Origin: Styela clava
Lineage: Eukaryota > Chordata > Ascidiacea > Stolidobranchia > Styelidae
NCBI RefSeq assembly: GCF_964204865.1
Contig: NC_135258.1
Location: 12,577,001 to 12,641,000, forward strand
Length of the DNA: 64,000 nt
Direction of reading: 5' to 3'
Positions 35,201 through 47,200 of this stretch are shown here, one piece after another (positions within the stretch are counted from its first letter, which is position 1; each line of letters opens with the position of its first letter). A program made the position numbers and the translations under genes. The notes below the pieces were generated by a model. The model worked only from the letters and a program-made list of their open reading frames with translations, searched no databases and was not told the DNA's origin.

Positions 35201-38200
35201 TAAGATAACTACCGGTAGGTGTAGCTAAGAAATTGGTTATTGTAATGAAAATTATTAGAGATTTTTTCCAATATTATTTGAGATTGTGAGTAATAAGATA
35301 ACTTTATTATAACAAATGAACAATATGCACGTAGTGGTTAAATGTTTGGATTTAACAGTGCTGCAGTAATCAGTTGCTGTTTGTAAAGGGCCTTGTACAG
35401 AGCCAAAGCCATGAATGAGCGCAGAATAAAAGAAAGACCATTAAAATAATTGTTTTAAACACCAATTTCCATTATAGCAATTACAGCCATAGGTTCAATT
35501 GAATGCTGATCTCAAAAATATTTATCATTTGGAATATGTTATTTTTGGGAAAGAACAGGAGTGTTTAAAATGAATCGAATATTTGAATAAATTCACAATT
35601 GGTGATATTCGATGTAGTACATAAATGATTTAGGAAGAATTTTATTTGACAATTTATCTCTATCTGCATTGTACATTGATGACCAAACCCAAAATAGACT
35701 TCATTTAACTTTTGTCAGTTAAACAAGGTTATTCCGAATTGTTCTGCATTACCAAATTTAATCACTATCCATTTATAATATCTGCAAATTTGGCAATATT
35801 CCTTATTTGTATCGTAAATATTATTTCAGGATGTATTCAAAATAGTGACTAATTAGATTTTGTCTATTCTTGTTCAAGAGTGCATCATAAATAATGACGA
35901 ACTACCTGTTTGTTCAGCAACCATTTAAATAGCCAACCTTCCTATAAAATATATTTATTTTACTTTACAATCTGTATTTCTACAGGTCAGTGGATCGCAG
36001 AATGGTTCTATAAATTGTCATAATCTACTTTTTTCAACTGTTCATGGTTTGTATCGAGATCGTTATGCTTACAGAGAAAATCTAACTGATCTGGTCGTAC
36101 AATTACTATCAGCAGTAGATGTTGAGGATACATCAAGTGGTTCCAAAATTCATCTGAGATGTCATGATTTGATAAAGAAAATATCAATATATAAAGATAA
36201 ACTTGCTGTGAGTTAGAATTTTTTGTGTGATCTGTGTAGGAATATTATCATGAATGTCATTCTTAGCACTGAATGATTCATATGAATGTCGTTCTTTTCT
36301 TTTCTACAAATAGGACAAATAGTTAATTAAATATTTTTAATCAGTTTGAAGTCTTTTCATCAACATGTTCCTATTTTAATTAAAATTTGTGAATTTATTT
36401 TATATGGTATATATCAAGGTGGTCCAAGATTGGCAGCTCCGCGGGCCACAAAATTACTTTTGTATTGTTCGCAGGCCACAATAGTGCCAAGAACTTCGCT
36501 CGTTTAACTTCGCTAGTTGCCTCAGCAAGCCATAACACTAGTCAATTCAGTGATATTAAGGATGCAACAATATGTCAAAAGATTTTTTGGTAAATTTTAT
36601 GACGAAACAGCACGAAATGCGATTTTTTGATTCCTCTCCGAATGCGACGCGGGACACAAATAATGAAGCGACGGGCCACATGTGGTCCGCGGGCCAGGGT
36701 TTGGACCACCCTGGTATATATACTGAATGATTATGAATCATTTCTCACACTTTTCGGGGATGTTTTTTGTTGTCATCCCAAATAATCAAATTTGCATTTA
36801 TAAATGGGAAAGCAATTCAACAGACGTGTCAATCCTTTACTTGTATATCTTTTTATGGTTAGAATATTTTGTTTACTGTTAGAGGATTTTCCATTTTCAG
36901 ACAATATGTTAAAACATGTAACTATGTAACAACATAGTAGGATTTTGTATATTTATCCCCGGGTAGAGGAAAGCGAATGAGATTGCTTGATGGTACTCCT
37001 GAAGTATGTGTACCAAGATGCCGCATAACCTGAAACCTAACCTGGTACACAACTTGAGTTCAGGTTGTGCGCCATCTTGGTGCGCATACTTCAGGAGGTC
37101 CCACATATGGCGGACCATTCCAGTTACCAGTCCATCTCGGATATAGGATCAGTTAGCCAATATTCGGAAGCATGGACTTGATGATGGAGGAGCCGTAAAT
37201 GACCAGCGATTACGTGAACCACTCCACGGTGGCGAGTAGTCCAGCAATCCTCCCGCACATAACTATCCCCGCATGGGATTCGAACCTGCGAATCCACGCA
37301 GGGTAAACTGAGGTGCGGTGGTGAGCGTATTTCTATTGCTTGGCATGATGCGCCAGACTGCCGAGCCTTACATAGTGTGAATAATCTACAGTGGAATTAT
37401 TGATTCATTTATTATAAACCAGGTTCAACTGCCAGATCGAATCATCATCTATGAACTAACGGAAGATGAATCGTCGAACATGACATACAAACCCAAGCAT
37501 AAAATAATGAAAAAATTTGATTGTAATCTTCTTGTTGTCTGCACCAATAATATAGTTTTATGCAAGGTAATAGATCTAAGAATTTTCAAAGAAATGGTAG
37601 TGTGGTACAATCTTTGCCGGAGAAAAAAAGCGATCTGACAATAGATCTTTCATATACATCCTGTGTAGATGGCTTAATCATATAGTAGACCACATCCCTT
37701 CATCCCCTGACCAGTCCAATATGAGAGCGGGGTAACTGTTCCAGATTCATGGAAGTTCATGTTGCTGAAAACTGCCGCCGGTCAGTAGTTTAAATCAGAG
37801 GTGTGCAACCTTTACTACAGGAGGGCCAGATACAAATAAATGGGTGAAGCCATGGGCCACACCTCCATTTAACATAGGTTGTCTAGTAGTAGCGGCACAA
37901 AAACTTCGGTTATTGGTCCTATGACATACATTGTTCACAAGCTCAGAAATAGGCTTTGAAGCACAAAGAAATTGAAATTACTTGCACATACTAGATTAAA
38001 CGACGGTAATTTAAAACTCGTTTCGCGGGTCACACACCATTCAAATTGGAACTTCTCCACGGACCGCACAATTTTTTCCTATGGGCCGCATTTGGCCTAT
38101 AGGCCGCAGGTTGCACACCCCTGGTTTAAATGACCAACCTTCGACGACTAGGAATCCAGCAATGCCCTTGCCCATAGCTATTCTCTGTAGGGTTTCGGCT

Positions 38201-41200
38201 GTGCAATAACAAGCGTGTTTCAAACTTTTCGTACAAATGCATCAACCATAAGAGCCACCACCAACCCAAGGTTAATAGATCACTGGTCATTCTGATATTT
38301 CATTCTAATTTTTCACTGTGAACCAGGATCTGTACAAGCAACAGCTTATTCTTAAGAACCTACTATACTTGAATCTTTAGGACTAGAAACTTTCCAGCAT
38401 GACAAATTTTATAGTTCTTGGTTGTGTGATTGGGTAGAAAAAAGAGGTAATCTGGACTCGTAGCTGTAGTTCTAATCTGACAAAGCTATATTTAGCCAAC
38501 AGGTGATGGAACATCTGATTTATTGTATTAGCATGTTCAATTCCTAAAGTACTACTTGAAAGTATTTGTCCAAGAAAGGAAATAATATGGGATGGGGACC
38601 TTGAAAATAGCCTGAGTTACCGGTAGTTCCTCTGTTTCTTTACATTTTTTGTCTTGCATCAGCCCTGTGACTTCTTTGAAACAGAAACTCTACTAGTGAT
38701 TCATTTTCTGATTGCTTTTATCAGGAAGCAAATTTGACTTGTTTGTCACTGACTGGAGTTAAAGAAAGAGAATGGGTTCTTGATGCAAATATTAGATATG
38801 TGAAGGTGATTGGTGGACCACCAGGAAGAGAAGGAATGCTACTTGGATTGAAAAATGGCACTGTAAGTTGGTGTACTGGTAATTTGTATGATTTCTTACA
38901 TAGTATCATCATTTTTGTGTATTAGTTTTTATTGTCTCCCTGGATCGTGCTAATATATACCTTATGTGCGTGATTCAAAATCATATAGATTCTAAAACAT
39001 GTTTAAGTAGAATACTATTATATATAAAGCACGGACACTATACATAGATATACTACACATGGATGCAAAAATTTGTAATATATGTTAAAGATTTGTTTAT
39101 GGGCAAAAAATTAACCTGCGGATCGATTTATGGAGTTTGTTGTAGCTTTTGAATTGGTACTAGTTAAAATGTTTTCAGAAGTCTATGGCTTTTGAATTTT
39201 TTCTGCTCCCCTGAGGCTTGTTGTTTTACTCCAATTTAGAATATAATAAAAACTTTAGCCACTACATGAATTTCCGCTGATTTTTAGATCTAGCTTGTGC
39301 TCAACAAACCATATATGTTTATTATTTTAGACAAGTAAAAGTAACTAAAAAACAACTTTTAGGCTTTGATTGATTGATAAATTTGTATATCTTTGATATT
39401 AATACTACAGATTTTTACAGGTTTTGCAGATTTTTGTTGACAATCCTTTCCCAATTCAGTTGTTGAAAGTTAAGGGATCAGTGTTATGTCTGGATCTTAG
39501 TATGAGCAGAAATAAACTTGCAATTGTAAATGAAAATGCAACTCTAATGGTATATGATATCAACACAAAAGAGATTTTATTTGAGGTATGATTGTAGATT
39601 ATGAATCATATAGTTACAATTCAAGATTTATTGTTAGCCTCTGAATCTGAAGTATCGCTAAAGTAATGTATTCGAGTATAGGAGATGGATCTTTAATCAA
39701 AATTGCTGAAGGTATTGGAACTTTTAGGTTTTTGATACCTGCATAAAATGGGAAAAAATAATAAAGTGACATTGTTTTTACAACTCTGCATCATAAAATC
39801 ATATCCCTGCTATTATACACTAATTTGAATATGTTGTCTGCCCCCATTGAAACTAAATTAGGTTCCAGTACTCAAATGTAACTATCTGCAAGACTATTTT
39901 AGATATAATCTAAATCATGGAATGAAATCCCAATTTATCAAGTACAATCAATAGCAAATGCATAATGATTATTTAAAATACCGTTATTTTTAAAATACTT
40001 CACACGAAAAAATATTTCAACGTATATGTAATATCTATTTTAATCTTATACCAATCACAAAATACCATCTGATGGCGATACATATAAGCAAATTTTCTAT
40101 CATGAACAAAACCTTTTATTTGTAAATATTTCAATAAACCTTAAGTCTTAAGAATTCGAGGAGTTTACAAAAAATGCCCTCATATTATAACAGTTCACTT
40201 CCATTTCTGTTGTATAAATTTGACTATATAGGCTTTATTAATGTTTTATCTAGTGGTTCCCAACCTTTCCACTCTGGCGGACCGGTTAAATTAAATTAAA
40301 TGTACTCATGGACCGACAAACAATTGAAATGACCAAAACAGAAAAGAATAACATATATTTGCGTAATATAATGCAATGTCAGGCACTCAATATTCTCACG
40401 AAGAAAAACTATCAAATAATATGCCGGCTTAAAATTGAAATGGGTGAAACATAAAATAATACCATATATTTGCATAATGAAATGCGGTGCTGGGCACCCG
40501 TTATGCGTAAGAAAGGCACGCATAAAACATCTCGCATAAAAAAACATGTACATGCCAAATCATGTACAATCACAATTACCTTTTGTGAGAATATTTTGCT
40601 GTTTCGTTTCCAATATAGGATTGCAAACGAGGCCTCAGAGAAGTTTCTGCAACGCTTAGCTCTGCAGCGGCGTGGAGCCGATTTCTTTGATTCGTTTTAA
40701 TTATAGCTAGTGATGAAAAGGTTTTTTCATATAACTACCAGTAAGTAACTGGTTGAAAATACGGACAACAATATGATTGCTCGATTACTTAGCAATGGGT
40801 ATTCGTTATCAAGAGGTATCCAAAATTGTGTCAAGTAATTCTTTTTTAAATTTGGACTGTAAAGTAGAATAAAAATTTCAATCAAGCTTTTTCATCGAGT
40901 TCATCATATCAATATTAATCCTCTGCAGTTGATTGACGCTTCAAACAAAATGAATTTACATTACAATGACAAAGTCATCGGTAACTTGGCACCAGGCTCA
41001 AAATCCTAATGTGTCTGCTCAAAAGCGATTGAGACGGCATAAAAACAACAAAATTTTCTTGCGGACCGGTAAAAAAGCTTCGCGGACCGGCACCGGGAAC
41101 CACTGTTTGGGAACCACTCTTTTATACAACACAGTCATGATTGCTTAGCAATGCTTACAAGAAATTATATCTATTTCCTCTTTTTTTTTATTTCAAATAG

Positions 41201-44200
41201 GAAAAAGATGCAAACAGTGTTGCATGGAACACACAGAATGAAGACATGCTATGTTATTCTGGAAAAGGAATGCTGAGTATCAAAGCTGGAAATTTTCCTG
41301 CACATCAACGTAAAATGCAAGGATATGTTGTGGGATATTGTGGATCTCGTATTTTCTGTCTTCATATTCATGCTATGCGGGCTGTTGATGTGCCACAATC
41401 TGCACCAATGTATCAATATTTGGAAAGAAAAATGTTTGAGTGAGTTGAATTTAAATTTTGAGAGAATTGGTTACAGAATTATACCTATGTTGGCAAGTTG
41501 TAGCTTTTGGATTCATACTCCATGCTTATCCATGGTTAAGTTGCATAGCAATATTTTATACATATTTATGGGCACAATATAGTCTATTTAAACTGCATAA
41601 AAGCTCAAGTGTGACCTGTGTGTAACGCTAGATAAGAATCCGACAACGATTGGGAAAATACCGAAAACAAAGTTTTTAGAATTGCGAGGGAGTGATAAAT
41701 AAATCCAAAATATCGAAAAAGGTTGAAAAACACTGGTGTTATATATTGTTCAGGCACTGCTGAATTTGTTCTAGCTCTATATCGGTAAATGCTCATACAA
41801 AGCATTGTTTGGCATTAAGGTTCGAAACCATATATAAAAAAAGATAAGGATTTCAGGTTCAAAATCGATGTCCACTATTTCCCCCCATGGTGTAGTAGAT
41901 TGAGTATTCAATATCAAATTAAAAAAATTCTGATTCTTTAAAAATAGTTGCTCATTAGGTATCAGTGACTGTTAACACAGAAATCTGTTTGAATTTAAGA
42001 TGTGAGAATTCAATCATAAAGGGAAACTTACTATACGATCACTATTGTTAAATTTTTAAGGTTTGTTTTAAAATTTGATATATTACCACAAAGAAATTTT
42101 GGAATATCAATTATTGAGTATGGCCATTTATAATTGATTTTTAACTGTGCACTGAATACATTATACATACATTATAAACATGATAATATGATCTGATTCT
42201 AAAACATAATCCAAGCTTTAATTGATTGATTTATTCTACAGTGAAGCCTATAAAATAGCATGTCTTGGCGTAACCTCCGGCGATTGGACAAACCTTGCAC
42301 TTCATGCATTGGAAGGATTGAATTTTGAAGTATCGAAAAGAGCTTTCACAAGAACTCGAGATCTTAGATATTTGGAGTTGATACACAATATTGAGGTAAG
42401 AGTAGGGATAGCTTTTTAAAAATTTATTATCGTTGACTTAATTTGATAACTTATTGTATGGTTTGACTATTGGAGGATAGTTTGGATCTTTTTAAATAAG
42501 ATTGTTTAATATCGATGATAAATAAAGCACAACCGGTGTTAGCAAAACGATTTATTTATCATTGATATGAATATACCTGGTGGCAATCGTGCGCTATTCA
42601 AGATTGTTTAATGTTATCATAAGATCTGAAAATTAATTTTCATTTTTAACACAGTATTCTCGTACTAGTGAGTTAGCTAGTACCCTATGTAGTGATCAAT
42701 AGTCGACCAAATTTTTTGTCAAATGTCTGATTTTTGTATAATAGTTGATGATTGTATGGAGGTAAAATATTAAATGGGATTTATTTTTAGGAACGTCAAC
42801 GGCGCGGTGAAGAAGATCTGGAAGCTTTTCTTGCTGATGTGTATGCTTATCGAGGAATGTTTTCTGAGGCAGCTAAACTTTATAAGAAAACCGGAAATCA
42901 ACAAAAAGCACTTGATATGTACACTGATTTGAGAATGTTCGATCTAGCTAAGGTATTTATTGATATTAGTTTCATAAATCAACATCTTCAAATCTAAATC
43001 ACATCAATTGATGCAGCTTGTTTTAGAGATTAATTATACTCAAATTAGATTCAAATTTCTTTTTTCTACAATTACTTCCTTTTTGCAGGAATTCGTTGGA
43101 TCTGGTGATCCTATGGAACAAAAGCAGTTAATTGCAAAGCAAGCTGATTGGGCGCAAAATACAAATGAACCAAGAGAAGCTGCTAACATGTACCTTGCTG
43201 CAGGCGAGAATCTCAAAGCTATAAATATTATTGGTAGAAATGGATGGATTGATATGTAAGTGTTATATGAACCAATGCGTCAACATTTATCCTTACAGGC
43301 AGGACACTGTTGATATTGGAGTTGTTTGCTGCTCAATTCTACTTGAGTCAAATTTCAGAACTTTTTTTTTCATAAAGTCATCATCAAGTCACTTTGGTCA
43401 ATTTTCATTTTTTTGAATACATATCATGAAAGGACAATTTTGACCTTGTCTGTATAGCAAATCACTCAAGTTTTTGAATCAAATACCATGTGTTCATCCT
43501 AATCTAGTAATTGAATGATTGACTTAAGTTTATTCAATTTATTTAAAATAAAGTTGAGCCAAAGAACCTTTGAAAAAGGGGAGTCTATTTGAGACTGGAG
43601 TCATCCAAATCCTTATCTTGATCAAGAGAAAGCAAGAGAACAAATACCTTTTCTATTTAAAACTTTCCTCGTGGAAAAGATAGAAACACTTGCATTGAGA
43701 GACAGTTACACACATGCCTGCAAAGTAATGCACTCCTGCCATGAACTTTATTAGGAACCGAACTGTATTAAGCTGAGAGAGAGTTGTATGGAAAACTAAG
43801 ATAATAAATCACAATGAAGTGTGAATTGTTAAAATCAATAAAACATATGGTATATTCTTTTCCCAGATTTTGTTAGATTTTTACTGCATGTATTCACGGT
43901 ATTTTTTTCTGGACTTTTGCCAAACCCCGGGACAACTCAGTGAACCCCAGATGTACAATCTAACCCAGGTTAAGAGCCATTTTTTCAAGCAGTACCACCA
44001 TACTATCAGAAAAGTATGTTGAAGAAAAAAATGAATTTGATAATATAAATTCTTTTAGCCTGCTTCTAAGAGATTATTATATGTTTTTCGTAGGTTGATT
44101 GATGTAGCACGTGGATTAGATAAAGCTGACCGTGAACCGCTTTCTCGTTGTGCACATTTTTTGAAAGTTCTACAACAATATGCATATTGTGCTGAAGTTT

Positions 44201-47200
44201 ATAATAAGATGGGAGACAGAAGATCGTTGATTGAACTCCATGTTGATACTAAATCTTGGGAGGAGGTTTGTGTTCTTTTTTATATTTAAATTCCAGCTGC
44301 CAAATTTACAAAACGTAAATTCTTGCAATCGACTAACACGAACGCAGACAGATAAGCCTAGGAGAGTTGTAGAGAAACAATACTCTAACCAAGTACATTT
44401 TATATAAAGCTGTTCTATATTTTTTCTTTACTATAGGCATTTGCACTTGCTGAAAAATATCCTGAATACAAAGATGAAGTTTACGTTCCATATGCTCGAT
44501 GGTTGGCTGAACATGATAGATTTGAAGAATCACAAAAAGGTCATTATCAATTTTTTTCAATATTGTTGGTAGAAAGTAATAGCTTAATCTCATAGATTGT
44601 ACATTGTGCGCAACTAATTGCAACTGTATCACTTGCATTTCATTGTGTGTAGGAGTATTTTATTTTAAAATAACTCCATTGTTGCCATTGAGAATTTTAT
44701 CAATCTAAATTTGTTGCAACATTGGTAGGCGTTCTAATTCAAGTTTCCAGAAACCTCTTGGTTTCTCATTTGCTTGACATCAAGCAATGTATGATATGTA
44801 GCTCATTATACGTGTATACGAATATACTTGATATTGGAATAATAGCTAAAGTTCGATTTGATATTTATAGAATTTTTCTAGAAGAACTCAAAATATCAGA
44901 ATGATGGAAATGTCTATATACAGGTCACAAGCTTGTGTCCATAGTTTAATGGTTCACTTTATCTGCTTTCCTCTTACGGTTTGGTCACCTCTTTGTTCTC
45001 TATATATTTCAGCTTTCCACAAGGCAGGCAAGACCACAGAAGCTTTACATGTTTTGGGTCAACTTACCAGCAATGCTGTAAATGAAAGCAGATACAATGA
45101 TGCCGGTTATTATTATTGGATGCTATCAATGCAATGCTTGGATATTGCAAGAGGTAATAATGTATTGATTATCTGTAATTATTTTAATGAATTTAGTTAC
45201 AGTATGCATTCTACGGTTTGAGAAGAAAAAATTTCAGTATCGTTTTATTTTGTTAAAGTTGTTACTTGTGGTGAAATTGAAATCCATCATATCTTTATCT
45301 AAGAGATTGTTAGTATTGCAAAAAATCTAAAATACAATTTTAGAATCTCACCATGTTGTTATGACTTATAATGATCTATTTTTAATGGTTTTTCATCAGA
45401 GGTAGATTTTACCCACCTACCTAATCATGATATGAGCACATTTTGTTCATTAAATTTTGATGTAAATCATGATTACAATGCAAAAAAGATTGAAGGTAAA
45501 AACAAAAATGTCTTTGGCTTATTCACGTCTCACCCACTTACTCTATTATTTTGGTTAATTATTGGATTCTCTTAATTATAATTCCAGAACATCCAGAAAA
45601 AACTGAAGAAATGATTGAAAAATTTGAAGAATATAGGAAGTTAGGAGAAATGTATTATGCTTATCACTCGATACATACTTACACAGTAAGTAATATAAGA
45701 AATTGATAGTTTTTTTTTTATATTCATTGTTACTTGCGCGACGTACATATTGGTGTAAACTTATAACTGAATTTAGATTTGTAAACATAGCTTATGATAA
45801 AAAAAAACAATTTAAAATGTGTTTACATTTTTGTTCATTCTATCATTTCCAACTGTAGTTATATTGTGAATGTACCACACTGCTGCAAATTGCTTGAAAA
45901 CCATAACCAAATATATAATTATCATATCTGAAATAAGTCAACTTGTGACTTTTGACTAGTTAAACACACGTACCGTATTTGTGTTTTGCCTATTTAATGT
46001 AAGTTAGTTTTCATTTTAATATGTAATATATTTATCATTCATTTCACAGGATGAACCATTCACATCTCATTTGCCTGAAGCTCTGTTCAATATAGCAAGA
46101 TATCTGGTTCATCAAATGTCAACACGATCTCCACCTCCTCGTGTTTCTAAAGTGTAAGATCAAGTTTTTTGGTGGAACATACTCGTAATATATTCTATGA
46201 ATCATAATATCAAACTGCGCTCTAGGGACTGAAACCTATGGGCAGGGGTTATATTTACTTGGGTAACACAGATAGTCCCCGAACTCAGAAATGAAAATCA
46301 GAATAAAATTATGGCCTAACCCAGTACATATACTATGGAAGTACCCAAATTTCATTATAAAAAAAGTAACTTTGATTTAATTGGTTTTTAAAAACCGTTT
46401 CGGTATAATAGTCCATGCATTTGAAAAGTAATTGGTTAACGACTCTCATAACTAGCTTGAACTGGTAACCGGACTAGAGGTTCAAGGACCATTTCAACAC
46501 ATTCTTTTCCATAGGCTATATATGAAAATCCCATCCTGTCTTAATATTAATTTCAAAATTATTGTCAATCAAGTAATTTGAGAAATAATCTAAAATTATT
46601 AAACTAGCCTTAAACTAATTGCAGCAGCAAGGTGAGGGCTTTCAATTTAATTTACTTTTGAAGACTGAGATCCTGAGAAAAAAAAAAGCCTACCCACTTA
46701 TCCAAATGCAATTTGATCATATCTATCGTTCACCATAAATTATTTTTCTGCGGTTAGGCCATACTTTTTATATTTTATATCCTTATAAGGCCTAGGACTT
46801 AAAATATATATTTTTGTTCTATAGTGCTACATGGTATGCATTAGCAAAGCAAGGACGATACCTACATGCATATAAGTTGGCAAGATATGCTTATGAAAAA
46901 TTGCAGAAATTGAGATTACCTTTAAGATTTCAAGATGCAATTGATCTGGCTTCTGTGACTATCAGATCTAAACCATTCAATGATAATGAGGTATGGCTAT
47001 TCATTTCTATTTGATCAATGGCCATTTTTGTTTTTCTTTTATGATATTTATTTTGTTTGTCTGCCTATAGGACTGCATTAATAAATCAATCTCCAATGAA
47101 TCAATAGTTATATAATTGCCTCACTTAGCTAGTACTTCTTTCCCATCAATCATCTTAAATCATTCGCAAACTCACATTTCGATTAAAAGAATCCATAACA

